From: Rhizophagus sp. LPA8_4_AMF
Lineage: Eukaryota; Glomeromycota; Glomeromycetes; Glomerales; Glomeraceae
Assembly (NCBI GenBank): GCA_021464525.1
Contig: JADRCO010000270.1
Span: 1-39,959 of the forward strand
Length of the DNA: 39,959 nucleotides
Reading direction: 5' to 3'
The position numbers and the translations under genes were made by a program. Shown here one piece after another: positions 11,485 through 22,588 of the stretch. Position 1 is the stretch's first letter, and every line of letters starts with the position of its first letter. The notes beneath the pieces were generated by a model. That model saw nothing but the letters and a program-made list of their open reading frames with translations, made no database searches and was not told the origin of the DNA.

Positions 11485-13028
11485 AAATAGAGATGTACGT
11501 CCTAAATGCGTAATTTGAACCCTACCAAACCCTTATTAAATTCTTAGTTCACTCAGAAAACTTCAAATCTGACACAAACATCCCTTATACTACACTTAAA
11601 ACAATGCATCATCCTTCAATTATTCACTAGGATACTACTTCATCCACGGATATACACAATACCAATGAAGATTTCTTTAATCACCCTTACATTTAAAAAA
11701 TTGGTACATCTATTTCCCAATAATTTGTACAAATAGCAAATTCATTATCTTCTTTTATTATCATTTATACAGGCGGATCTGTAGATAGAATTGCCCACCC
11801 TCAATGCAGAATGGGCTTCGGTTGGGTTTAATTCATGATGAAGCTCCCTTCGTTACCTTCAAAAGCAGTACCTCATTTTTCTCATCGTCAACTAAGCAGT
11901 AGCAATGGCTATTGCTACGGCACTAGCAGTATGTCCTAATAATGCACAAATCAATATTTACACAGATTCAGCAGTATGTGCTTTAATTATGGACCCTTTA
12001 ACATCTCACCGCAGAGTGCTTAAAACAATTCTCGCCTTATCTGGCGATTTATTAAAATGCTCAAACAATCAAACATTTACGAATTAATTTCGTCCAAGTT
12101 AAAGTACGCTCTGATAATTTATATAAAGATCTGGCCGATAGCCTGGACAGCACTGCACATTAACCCTAAAACATTAAAGATGCTCTTATGACCCCTATAT
12201 AGAATTATATAGTCCAATCGATCAGGATATTAGAAAATTGAGCGAAACATTTAGTAATAGTTAAGTATTTTCAAATTTTCTCTTTCGACTCTTTTTTCAT
12301 ATTTTTCGACTTTCGACGTCGATTGGTCATATACCAACACTTTGATGCATTATAATACCACCGACTCAATCTGTAACGACATGAAAACACGCCAAGAGCC
12401 CAAGACTGTTTCAAGTCGAAACTATTATCTCACTTATTAACAACAAGAGATATTTTACAACGCAACTAACCGTCAGTTTATCCTAACACAGATATATTAA
12501 ATTTGTAAATCTGTAAAAGATTCAAACACGCACTTTTGTTTTGCCCAGCACATTTGACTTAATCACAAACACTGGACTCAGGCGAGGATATAATGACATA
12601 TGGAATAGATGAAAATTTGAACAAATCCAATTTATTCGCAAAAGTAACTGATCCATTGCATTAAATATACAGTATTTACTTATTCATCAAACTAGTTCCA
12701 CGTGAATTAACGGATTTATGTCATCATGACGCTTTACGCGACCTGTTGAAACGGATCATAGAAACATACACCAAGCATGGATACGATATTCTCCATTCGG
12801 AGGTTGGACGTCGCATATATCTACTTTTCCTGACATGTTTATTTTACAAAAATTTAATGATGATTATATAAATTTTCTTTTTCTTCTTTTTTTCTTTTAA
12901 TATATCTTTAGTTTCTTATATCCTCTTTTATAAAATACATAGGTCTGGCCTATTTGACTTAGAAAATAAAAGGCAGGGCTGTTCCGTGAAGGGATATGGT
13001 AGTACAGAATGTTTGGATAGATATAATT
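11485..13028 (+). mobile_element. Decayed retroelement fragment with RNase H domain (probably LINE-type)
   Basis: The plus strand shows an RNase H core (AMAIATALAVCPNNAQINIY, then TDSAVCALI) at about 11905-12000, preceded by a GFGWV-like strand near 11810-11830. Downstream are scattered peptide matches typical of the tail of such elements, up to about 12800. Base composition differs from the flanks (fewer purines on this strand). It is an old broken copy with multiple breaks and no intact reverse transcriptase in the window. A 16-bp exact direct repeat at 11469-11484 and 13029-13044 could be its target-site duplication and sets the limits given. No LTRs were seen. Class assignment is inference. 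Confidence 0.6.
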
Positions 13029-13044
13029 GAAAGAATTCTTCGTT
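13029..13044. repeat. 16-bp direct repeat, right copy
   Basis: GAAAGAATTCTTCGTT, identical to 11469-11484. Flanking bases differ on both sides, so the match ends sharply. Confidence 0.55.
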
Positions 13045-13397
13045 CCTGCATTTCATTTTCCAGAAGTGTGATCAAATTTATTTTGATGAATCTTGCAATG
13101 ATATACAGTACTGATCCGATATATTACGGAACTCAATTAGTACGAGTTAAAATTACGTACTGTAAATTCTAGTATTTTCTGATATTATACAAAATATAAT
13201 ATTATATACTTTAATATTTAAACTTTTTCTTTTTTTTTTCATTAACATTTTAAGTTAAAAGGTTGCTGCGTATCATGATATTACAAGAAAAAAAAAAAGT
13301 TTTTTTTAATTTATTTATTTTCATCATTATTATTTATAATAAATTTTCTCTTCTTAAAAAAAAAAAGAATAATTTTTAAGGAGGAACGATAATAAAG

Positions 13398-14175
13398 ATG
13401 AAACGAAAAAACAAATCGATCGACTTGGTAATTCGATTATATTTGTTTTTATTATTAAATTTTTGTTAAATTTTTTGAAGTTCAAAAAAATGATATTTAT
13501 ATAAATAAGATTTTCTTAAGTTATCTTTTATTAAATTATATATTTTTTAATTCAAAATAGATTTCTGAACAAGATTCAAAAATCTACTCTTCAAATTCTT
13601 CAAGTTCTTCAATTCCACACGTTATATTAATTGATGAAAATGATTCAAAAAGCAAAAACATTTCACTTTCCAATGATTTTGTTTGCAAAAATGAGATGAA
13701 TCGATTTCATGCTAATAAATATTCTCAATCTTCTACATCTTCATTGACTTCATTATCTTCAACCTCTGATTATTGCTCCACTGTAAAGAAGGAGGAATAT
13801 GTTGATAATAAGGGAGTTAATTGCATTCCAATCAAGATCGAGTCTTCAGATGATGATGATGATGTGATAATTGTAAAACAAGATCCTCATGAGGACGATC
13901 TAAAAATTATTGAAATTGATGAGGAGTCAGATGATTCCGTTAGATTAGTAGGACATAAAAGATCTGCAGCCTCAAAAAGACGTAAACCAAAGAAGATTTG
14001 GAATTTTACCGATATTGAATTATTATTTGATGGTATTGAATTATATGGATCTAAATGGAATAAAGTAGCGTCTCACGTTGGAAACGATTTTAAAAGTATT
14101 CAATGTAAGAGACGTTGGGAAATTATTAAAAGGCAATTTACTAAGCAATATAATGGGAAAAAAAGGAATGATTAA
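13398..14175 (+). CDS. SANT/Myb-domain protein with several SUMO-interaction-like motifs
   Basis: Two exons, 13398-13427 (MKRKNKSIDL) and 13561-14175, giving 214 residues; the ATG-bearing exon 1 joins in phase 0. A single SANT/Myb domain lies at about residues 155-202 (IWNFTDIELLFDGIELYGSK, WNKVASHVGN, then SIQCKRRWEIIKRQF), with the three spaced bulky aromatics W, W and W. It is preceded by a basic patch (KRSAASKRRKPKK), a likely nuclear signal. The N-terminal half is Ser-rich and acidic with repeated hydrophobic-plus-acidic motifs: VILIDEND (31-38), DDDDVIIV (around 108-115), KIIEIDEESDD (125-135) and SVRLVG (136-141). These fit the SUMO-interaction consensus. It is probably a nuclear chromatin or transcription protein; a specific orthologue is not recognised. 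Confidence 0.8.
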
Positions 14176-16516
14176 TTAATATTACTATAAAAGAATGGAT
14201 GTTGTGTGGAATAATTTGTTTGGATTTTAGTAATTGCTTATTTTCTAACTTGATTCAAAAGTTGATCAATCATTATACTAAATGCAACATTTATCGAATA
14301 TAAATAAAATAATATCGAAAAATAAATATTTTGCTTCATATCATCAAAGTATGTGGTGTTGTTATCAGATCATCTGAAGCGCAGCATCATATTTGATCTC
14401 ATTTAATTTACTAGCTGAGCCACGAAACGCCCATAAAAAGCATGAACTTCACCACTTTTGAATCATTTGCATACAGTACGTGTCGCATCGTAAACAATTA
14501 TAATCATCAAAACTCAGCTTTTCATTAAAAAGATTTTGGCAATATTAAAACACGTAATGTATTTGTTTATGATGGTGAAAAATTAAAGATAAAAATGCAT
14601 TGAAAGAATTTTTTTCAAATTTATTATTTGAAATCATTTTGTTTAACATCCTTTTTAAACCGCCGTTTTCAAAAATCTATATTAAAAACAATATATATAA
14701 ACACAATTTATTAAGATGTTTTTTCAAATTTTAGGGATATTTACAGTATTTACATACACTAGTGTAACATTTACTTATTGTGTGATGGAAAGTATAACTT
14801 ATAAATATTGGACGAGACAAACATCAAGAAACGTAAGTTTTAAAAAAAATTCAAATTACGATATAATTAAATATTTTTTTTTATTGTAATTTATTAACGT
14901 CAATTTAATTAATATAGTGTTAATTTATTCCAAATATTGAAAGGTATAATATCTTGAAACAAATCTTAAAATTCTTTTCAGAATTTCAGAATTTCTTTAA
15001 TTAAATACAATTTATACAATTTACAATATATTACTTTTAGAATGAGCCTTGTTTATAATTTTATTTGAAGCAGCTGTGCCACGATTTTCCCTCCTTTTAA
15101 ATAATGGTATATAATATGTGTCACATCACTCGCATGGAAAAAAAATTTCCTTGTAATATAACCTTAGTAAATTGTAATGTACATTATGTAACAATCAATT
15201 TATCAAATTGGTAAAAATAAATTGCGCTTAATTTTTACGTGATTTTAAATCAGGCTTTTAATAAATAATTTTATGTAAATTACGCGTTATAGTAAATTAA
15301 AGTTAAACCATGACTCAAAAAATAAGGTTTAAACTGGCACAGTGGCACATCAGTTTTATGTATAATAATCTAAATTAATAAATCATTTACTAATAATAAA
15401 CCTAATAAACCTAATAAACCTCGCATACAAGCCGCAACTGATCCGCGTGTGAATATTCCTTTATTTGACTGTGCGGATTAGCCGAGTGAAGATAAGCATG
15501 TGTTCTTCTATTGTCGTACAGCATAATGAACATATTGAAATAATGCAAATATATAAATGTTATATCGAAGTTACATTAATATTATCATTTCCGATCAACC
15601 CTTCCTTAAATATCCTCCGATCTTTAAAACTAAAGCAAGATTGAAGAAATAAAAAATAAGAATGAATAATATGCGAAGAATATTATAATAATATTTTTAT
15701 TACAACAAAAATAATTTTTTATTTTCCATATGCATAAATACTTCCATATACATAAATACAAAGTTGTTTAATTGTAGGTTGTACAAAAAATTGGTTGTGG
15801 ATAACCACAATAATCTCTAGGTTTTTACTAGGATTAAATTTGGATGGACGACAAAATACCATATACTCCGCGTGATTTTTTCAACGCTACTATCGATCAC
15901 TTTTAAAGATTTTTCAATCGTGATTTAACCGATTTTCAATTTAGTAAAAATGAAATTATGAATTATTTCTTCCATCAAGTTGATTATAACGACTTTCTAT
16001 TATTTTTTATTTTTTTTCAATGTTGAAATTAAAAACTATTTTCTTTGATCAAAAATGCTATTTTGTGAGAAATATAATCTAAGAAAGCCTGCACTTCTTA
16101 CATTTTGAAATGGAATATTTACATATAATATGAATGCTTATTAGGATTCTTTCATGATAGTACAACAATTTCGTCATCACATAATATAACCTATAATTTT
16201 TTTATTGCTCTCCAAGTGAATGCTGGTCGTTATAGAAGTGCCCATTCATACAGTACATTTCCAATTTCTCATTTATCTCATTTAAGATCAAAATTACATT
16301 TCTAAAAAAAAAAAAAAATTATTGTTACATAAAAATTCGTCAATAATTAAATGAAATTTTCGGGTTGAATTCACTAAATCTTGTATTTTAATGAAAAACG
16401 AAATAAATGTTTATGACCATGTGGAAAACGAAAAAGTTATAAAATTAATTAGTTCGCACCGTCATTTGAAACATGAATAGTCTAGATTGATTAAAAATAC
16501 ATACAGAGTGGGCAAT
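14176..16516. other. Long non-coding flank left of the array
   Basis: AT-rich with no convincing gene except the weak small ORF listed at 14716. A 10-bp unit (CCTAATAAAC) is repeated about three times near 15399-15421. From about 16100 onward the sequence shares blocks with the 3' flanks of the other array copies (see the 3'-flank entries), so the duplication unit begins near there. Confidence 0.5.
14716..14923 (+). CDS. Possible small membrane protein (weak)
   Basis: An ATG-initiated open exon at 14716-14832 encodes MFFQILGIFTVFTYTSVTFT, then YCVMESITYKYWTRQTSRN, ending at a consensus GTAAGT donor. Joining to the acceptor that ends at 14917 adds one Cys and a stop, giving 40 residues. The N-terminal half is one hydrophobic helix and the C-terminus is basic, as in small mitochondrial or ER membrane proteins. 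No family is recognised, and the second exon is too short to test, so this may be chance. Confidence 0.28.
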
Positions 16517-17865
16517 TTAATTGTCATCAATCATCATAAAATATGATCTCAAATAGGTATTCCTTTTGTACTTGTGAAAAGTTTGTAACCAGGACTCCAC
16601 TTGATCATAAGAAAGATTGTACGCTGGCCTAAGATCTTCTTGAAGCTTAGGTATTAACCTTTCACAAATATTCGTATTAATTTGGCTTCTAAAGGTATCT
16701 TCAATCCTAAGGGTAAGCTCAAATGGATACGTATCAAGAAGTGCCTTCATTATGGACTATTATAAATAATAATAATCAAATCAATAAAACTTATATAGCA
16801 TATAAATAATGAAAATTGATGACACAAACCTTTGCTTTATTTGCAATCTTGCCTTTATTATTTGCCTTACTTCCTTTTGATTTTGTTTTCAGTTTAGCTG
16901 TTGATTGATTGAAACGATTAGACTCTGGATAAGAACCTATCAAATCGGGAAAGAAAAATTCAAATCCAACGTGATTTGATTGATTTGATTGATTTGATCT
17001 CAAATAGGCATTTCTTTTGGACCTGTGAATAGACTGTAACCAGGTTTTCACTTGCTCGTAAGAAAGATTGTACTCCTTCATTCCTTTTTGAAGTTTAGGT
17101 ATTAATTTTTGACAAGTTGCAACATTCACTTCGCTACTAAAAGTTTCATCTGCCTTAAGCTCAAGTTCGGGAAAAGTTTTAAGAAGTGTCTTCATTAAGT
17201 CCTGGTTTAAAATAAAAAATTAAAATAATAAACTATGATGAATGTTATCACGAAAAATTAATTAATAATTTACTAACCTTTGCCCTTTCTTCATCAGATA
17301 ACTTATTTCTCATTTGCCGTTTAGCTGGTCGAATTGAATCAACGGACTCATCATCATCTTCTGAACCACTATCGTCAACGGACTCATCATCATCTTCTGA
17401 ATCACTATCGCCAACGGACTCATCATCATCTTCTGAATCACTATCGTCATCTGCTGACTCGTCATCGCCAATTTGAGCTTGCAAGAATTTAGTGAGTTCA
17501 TCATTATTGTATCGTAACCGCTTATTTTCTTTTTCGAGTTGATTAACTCTGGATTGTTGTTGTAGCATAAAATTATTTTCTCGAGTGAGTTTTACTAAAT
17601 CAGAAACTTCCTGTTTTAATTCTAAAAAAAATAAATAGGTACATATATGTTAGTAAACCCAACGCATAATATCAAATATTCGTAAAAATTATTTATTGTT
17701 AAATGTTATAAGAAAAAAATTTTTTTTACCAAAAGGGTCAGATAAACTAAAACGAAGATTTATATTTGCGCTTCGGTTCTTTGAAGAAGCAGAACTTCGC
17801 CCAGCTCCTCCTAGAAAGGAACGATTTCTATTTAAACGTTGCGTCTTTCTACCACGTCCACTCAT
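16517..17865 (-). CDS. Array copy 1: coiled-coil protein with two homeodomain-like domains
   Basis: Four exons on the minus strand: 17730-17865, 17278-17621, 16830-17201 and 16517-16756, giving 363 residues. Exon 1 (residues 1-45) is basic, starting MSGRGRKTQRLNRNRS. Exon 2 (46-160) has a heptad-rich coiled coil (LKQEVSDLVKLTRENN, VNQLEKENKRLRYNNDEL), then an acidic stretch built from three 12-residue repeats, then a basic RPAKRQMRNK. Exon 3 (161-284) carries homeodomain-like domain alpha (CQKLIPKLQ, SYEQVKTWLQSIHRSKRNAY) and a polar linker. Exon 4 (285-363) carries domain beta (ERLIPKLQ, SYDQVESWLQTFHKYKRNTY) and the stop. The final helix keeps the W and basic run of homeodomain helix 3, but has S and H where N51 and R53 would be. 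Family name unknown; DNA binding and dimerisation are inferred. Confidence 0.8.
17342..17449 (-). repeat. Three copies of a 36-bp minisatellite inside copy 1
   Basis: Three in-frame 36-bp repeats (17342-17377, 17378-17413, 17414-17449) encode the acidic unit DDSGSEDDDESV and close variants. The other three array genes have an acidic stretch here but not this repeat, so it arose after the gene duplications. Confidence 0.85.
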
Positions 17866-17978
17866 GGTTTCTAACAAAAAAATTATTTTCAATAAAATAG
17901 ATTGGTTTACGTAATTAAAATGAATTACTAAAAGCTATCTTTTAGGAGTTACTGTGTTTATATTAGTTTATTAGTTTT

Positions 17979-18070
17979 TAACTAATTAGGATATTTTATA
18001 ACATTTATTTACTAGGTTCAAAATATTATGTTTTCACTTCTTTCGGACGATATATCGCATACAGGGTGGA
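17979..18070 (-). promoter_or_regulatory. Conserved upstream block, copy 1
   Basis: About 115 bp upstream of the start codon. It reads on the plus strand AACTAATTAGGATATTTTAT, then ATTTATTTACTAGG, then a TTTCACTTCTTTCGGACGAT part and CATACAGGGTGG. Related blocks sit at nearly the same distance before all four array genes, which suggests a shared promoter element rather than chance. Confidence 0.5.
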
Positions 18071-18263
18071 AAAGGATTTATTTTTTTTTAAAAAAATGTT
18101 CAACTTATCTATACCCAAAAAAAGAGCAATATGCAAGGATTATGACCGTGATTGTTCATTTTTGGGAATAAATTTGCCACGTACAACCGAGTCTAAACTG
18201 TATGGAGTCTTTACAATAAAATCTCCGAGAAAACATATTAACAAGTTTGGATATATGATATAA
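18066..18263 (+). pseudogene. Degenerate counterpart of the small plus-strand ORF of copy 3
   Basis: Divergently oriented open frame upstream of copy 1. Its DNA, around the GACTGTATGGAGTCTTTACA-like segment at 18181-18222, is homologous to 33310-33531, but the reading frame and the Cys residues seen there are not kept. It is either a relic of a small gene or conserved non-coding DNA. Confidence 0.3.
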
Positions 18264-19339
18264 TTTAATTAACAATTAGTATTTTCAAAATTGTAAAAAC
18301 CACTATTTTTTTTTTATTTTTGAAATCGAAAAGAATAAAAAGAAAAACTAAAAATAAATATTATCTAGTATCGTTTTTTGTTTGGACATGAATTTATTGT
18401 TATGCAAAAACTTATGTTCTCTGCTGATAAGTTATAAAAATAAATATGTATATTTATATATATCAGATATTAACTAATAATAATTAATATAAATTTATTT
18501 AGGGATTGTACAGTGTAACAAAAGGTTTAATAAGGTAATTCAATGTTCGTTTAATATGGTAATTAGTTGTTCACACATGATCTCACTTATCAGTTTATAG
18601 GCTGAATAAGCCACAGATATGATCTTATACAATATATGATTTGAGTTGATTATATAATACTTATTTCAAATTTTATTATTTCACAAAAAAAAACAAATCG
18701 AATGTATTATGAAAAAAATAGTGTTTTAATAATTTATTGTATGTCACTATATAACAAAATACTAAAAAATTATTATACAGTATCAAGTACAAATCAATAT
18801 AGAATAGCTAGACAGAAATGGCGATGATTCAATTGATTCATGAATGCGTTATCATGCCATTGAGGTCTCTACGCGGCTATAATAAGAAAGGCGCGTAATT
18901 TCTTAGCATGATATGCGGTAAAATCGGTTTATTATATACTAATATATTTATTGTCTATTAATACAAGTGATTAAAATGAAAATAGTTTCAATTAAAATCA
19001 AAGTTAGAATTTTTACCATAATTCTAAAATTATATTCAGGAGGTTATAAAATTAAATATTTTATTTATTTATTTATTTTTTATCATATTCTATAATTGGC
19101 ATCATATCAAATTTTTATATTTACTGGTTTCTGAAAAAGTCGTACGATCTTACGATTTTTCATATACGCAATTCCGTGTTTAGCATTAATTCTTCTCAAA
19201 ACCTTTTTTTTTTTTGCAATTGCCTTATTCATCCGGACTTGATGAACTTATGAAAGCGATTAAGTCATTATGAAATACATCGGTATGGATATTTGACAAC
19301 CTGAGGTATCCGAGCGAGAGTGATAAGGTGATATCATTG

Positions 19340-19447
19340 CACTATAAAAAATTTTTCAGAAAAATGATCACGTGTCTGAGTTTCTTCGGAATAAAAACTA
19401 GAAATATGATCATTTATCGGAGTTTTTCTAGAATTTTTTTTATAGGG
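19340..19447. mobile_element. MITE-like insertion with 3-bp target duplication
   Basis: A 108-bp segment with imperfect terminal inverted repeats (CACTATAAAAAA at the left; the right end reads CCCTATAAAAAAAA on the other strand) and TTG on both sides (19337-19339, 19448-19450). The paralogous unit upstream of copy 2 has the same flanks with a single TTG and no insert (near 24328-24336), which is an empty site. The 3-bp duplication is as in PIF/Harbinger-like elements; the family is an inference. Confidence 0.65.
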
Positions 19448-19652
19448 TTGAATCACAATCAACCTTCATTCAACTAAAATCACAATCAGCTTTCACGCGA
19501 AGGACTTCAATACAACAAAACAAAAAGCAACCTGGCCAATTAACCGTCTAGTGAATAATGATAAAACGTACAGTAGTACCAATATCACGAGTTCTTTACG
19601 GTCGCGTCAACCCGAACCGTGAGTTATTATTGACCAAGCGAAAAACGATTTA

Positions 19653-19832
19653 CAGTTTCACCCTCTCTATCGATAGCGAATTATTATAGTGAATAACTTG
19701 CTATAATGAAGGAAAGCTCGGGTACAGGTTTTTATTTATATAAAATGAAATGACCCTCAGTATGATGAATTTCTCACTATAACGAATTTTAATCTCCAAC
19801 TCATGGGATTCACTATAGTGAGGGTGAAATGG
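19653..19832. mobile_element. MITE-like element flanked by TA
   Basis: Terminal inverted repeats share TTTCACCCTC followed by CTAT; the ends are at 19656-19670 and 19815-19829. TA flanks each side (19651-19652 and, just past the element, about 19834-19835), as for Tc1/mariner-type elements. The paralogous site near 24461-24470 lacks it. Internal ACTATA-type half-sites are repeated. There is no coding capacity. Exact limits are within a few bases. Confidence 0.6.
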
Positions 19833-20739
19833 ATATTTTAGAATTAATTATTTTTTTTTTATTTTAATAAAACATTATTTGTTCCTACCAGTTCATTAGA
19901 ATAGAGTACATCCTCCTATTTAATCATAAGCAAAAATAAGCCAAAATCTAAATTTTTTGTTCGTATGTAATCATTTATTTTAAACGTTCTTACATTTTCA
20001 CAACAATAGTAAATTACATATCAAAAATAGAACGATGCTCGTGCAATCGTTAAAATTCATATAAATGAAACCTTTCACGTTGTACATGTATAATAAATAA
20101 CATATATACCAAAATATACCATATTTTCCCGAATTTTCCATATTATACCATACTATTTTTCTAGTACAGTTACCGAATTTCCTTAAACGAAGGATAATTT
20201 GCCCGGACACAAAATTCGTCATAAGGTGAGTTGATTGTATAAAGTTAACCTTAAAAAACCATTTTTATCTGAAGAAAGGAATAAAACGCATAGCATTATG
20301 CATTGAGTCATTATTTGAGGTCACAATATTGTAATATATTCGGTTCGTGTCTATTACTCTAATAGTTTACTTCATAATGTTATTATCAAGAATCGACAAA
20401 TACTAGTCGGAAATGATATAATTTCTACTGTTTGTAACACGGCAGATCTTTCAACTCAAACCTAAGATTAACAGAATAATAAACATAATAAACATAATGC
20501 AATAACTGATAATAAACGCTATAATTCTGTATTGTAAAATATTTTATTTTATTTAGTTTTCAATTCTGGCTGAAATTATAAGTTACCATCAAACACTTAG
20601 ATAACTTCAATAACTTGACGTAAGCATTGTAAAGCAAATAATTGAGTACGCTATCTTTGGTGGAATTATTTTTTATTTTATTTCATTTTACAACGTTAAA
20701 ATTAACAATGAACAAAGTGTAAAGTTTTCTTGAAATGGA

Positions 20740-20970
20740 ATATATGATACAAAAGCGTTTATTAGGTTTCTTTCATAATTTTCATAATAGAATGAAAAAT
20801 ATTTTTTATAAAATATGAAGCTTTTCTATGAATCTATAAGTAAATTCACCATTATGTCTGATCGTTGCCAGCGACGTTACCAAAAGTAACGCATGTAATA
20901 GGAGCACAAATATCGTTTCTTATGAATTTGAAAATTCTCATTTAAGACCGGAATAAATGTTTTTAAAAAA
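20740..20970. repeat. 3'-flank block of copy 2
   Basis: Closely related to 30472-30680 beside copy 3 and more distantly to the flanks of copies 1 (about 16100-16290) and 4 (about 35690-36010). In copy 3 the block keeps a 63-codon plus-strand frame; here the frame is not kept. Confidence 0.6.
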
Positions 20971-21093
20971 CAATAAAATTCGTCAATAATAAAAGAAGTT
21001 TTCGGCTTGAATCCAATAATTTTGTTGAAGTATTTCTAAGATAACGAAATAAAAACGTAAAATTAATTATAAAATACATAAAGAATAGGCAAT

Positions 21094-22393
21094 TTAATAG
21101 TCATCGGCCATCATGAAATTTGATTTCAAGTAGGCATTCCTTTTGTTCTTGTGAAAAGTTTGTAACCAGGACTCCACTTGATCATAAGAAAGATTGTATG
21201 CTGGCCTAACATCTTCATAAAGCTTAGGTATTAATTTTTCACAAATGTCCATATTCGCTTTGCTTCTAAAAGTATCTTCAATCCTAAGGGTAAGCTCATA
21301 TGGATACGTTTTAAGAAGTGCCTTCATTAAGGACTATTACAAATAAATAATGATCGAATCAATAAAATTTATATAACATATAAATAATAAAAAATTAATT
21401 GATGTCACAAACCTTTGCTCCTTCTTCAACCTCATCTTCAAAAATATCATTTGCCTTACTTCCTTTAGGTTTTGTTTGCCGTTTAGCTGTTGATTGATTG
21501 GAATGATGAGACACTGGATAGGAGCCTACCAAGCCGGGCAAGAAAAAATTAAATTCAGTGTGATTTGATTGATTTGATTTCAAATAGGCATTTCTTTTGG
21601 ACTTGTGAATAGATTGTAACCAGGTTCCCACTTGCTCGTAGGAAGGGTTGTACGCCTTCATTTCTTTTTGAAGTTTAGGTATTAACTTTCGACAAATTTC
21701 AACATTCGCTTCGCTTTTAAAAGTTTCATGTTCTTTAAGTTCAAGCTCAGGAAAAGTTTTAAGAAGTGTCTTCATTAAGACCTGGATTAAAATAAAGAAT
21801 TATAATAATACACGTTATCGTGAAAAATTAATTAACAATTTACCAACCTTTGCCCTTTCTTCATCAGATGGTTTATTTCTCATTTGCCGTTTAGCTGGTC
21901 GAATTGAATCATCTTCATCTTCTAAATCCATATCGTCATCTAATGGCTCATCATCGTCAACTTGCAAAAATTTATTTCGTTTGGAGAGTTCATTATTACT
22001 ATATCGTAATCGCTTATTTTCTTGTTCGAGTTTATCAACTTTGGATTGTAGTAGTATATAATTATTTTCTTGAGAGAGTTTTTTTAAGTCAGAAACCTCC
22101 TGTTTTAATTCTAAATAGATAAATAGGTATATATATATATATTAGTAAATCCGACGCATAATATCAAATATTCGTAAAAATTACTTCATTGTTAAAAAAA
22201 AAAAAAAAAATAGACCTTCGACTTCCATTTTTACAGGATTTTTTTTACTATAAGGTTCAGATAAACCAAAATATTTTTTAATTGAGTTTCGGTTCCTCGA
22301 GGAAGCAGAACTTCGGCCAGTTCCTCCTAGAGAGGAACGATTTTTATTCAAACGTTGACTAGTAGATTGCGTCTTTCTGCCTCGTCCACTCAT
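21094..22393 (-). CDS. Array copy 2: coiled-coil protein with two homeodomain-like domains
   Basis: Four exons: 22216-22393, 21848-22110, 21413-21781 and 21094-21333, giving 349 residues. Exon 1 (1-59) starts MSGRGRKTQSTSQRLNKNRS, is basic and is longer than in copy 1 because a different donor is used. Exon 2 (60-147) has a coiled coil (LKQEVSDLKKLSQENN, VDKLEQENKRLRYSNNEL) and a short acidic run before RPAKRQMRNK. Exon 3 (148-270) is domain alpha (ICRKLIPKLQ, SYEQVGTWLQSIHKSKRNAY). Exon 4 (271-349) is domain beta (ICEKLIPKLY, SYDQVESWLQTFHKNKRNAY). It is the closest relative of copy 1, agreeing in both domain exons and in the flanks. All introns are GT-AG with frame kept, so it looks functional. 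Confidence 0.8.
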
Positions 22394-22497
22394 AGTTTCT
22401 AACGAAGAAATTATTTTCAATAAAATAGATTGGTTACGTAATTAAAATGAATTACTAAAAGCTATCTTTTGGGAGTTACTGTATTAATATTAGTTTT

Positions 22498-22588
22498 TAA
22501 CTAACTAGGATATTTTATAACATTTATTTACTAGGTTCAAAATATTATTTTTTCACTTCTTTCGGACGATATATCGCATACAGGGTGG
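22498..22588 (-). promoter_or_regulatory. Conserved upstream block, copy 2
   Basis: Nearly identical to the block before copy 1: TAGGATATTTTATAACATTT, then ATTTACTAGGTTCAAAATAT, then TTTCGGACGATATATCGCAT and the CAGGGTGG end. Confidence 0.5.

Larger units (their letters stand above)
18264..21093. other. Inter-unit region between copies 1 and 2
   Basis: Non-coding. It contains DNA shared with the region upstream of copy 2 (for example TTCAATGTTCGTTTAATATG at 18540 and 23046), two MITE-like insertions (listed separately), a block at 19850-20060 related to 28545-28850, and the 3'-flank block of copy 2. The minus-strand open frame at 19998-20222 lies in a duplicated AT-rich block and is not conserved as protein. 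Confidence 0.5.

Noticed and set aside
11440-11540. C2-domain-like peptide GRTSLFNEEFFLFDEIPNIV on the minus strand
   Set aside because: It resembles the ArTs...EEFxFDxIP core of C2 domains, but it is one short stretch, lacks the W of that motif, ends at a stop and has no adjoining exon that I can join.
15468-15500. tRNA-like string GCGGATTAGCCGAGTGAAG
   Set aside because: It looks like the D-arm start of a Leu/Ser tRNA, but no anticodon arm, T-arm (GGTTCGAATCC type) or acceptor partner follows at the right distance.
17310-17504. Second minus-strand frame over the acidic repeat of copy 1
   Set aside because: Frame-shifted shadow of the 36-bp repeat; poly-Met/Ile pattern, not conserved in other copies.
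17696-17914. Plus-strand open frame over exon 1 of copy 1
   Set aside because: Antisense to a conserved coding exon and absent from the other copies.
17979-18016. TAATTA in the upstream block as a homeodomain autoregulatory site
   Set aside because: The core is TAATTA in copy 1 only; copy 2 has TAACTA and copies 3 and 4 have partial forms. Such strings are common in DNA this AT-rich.
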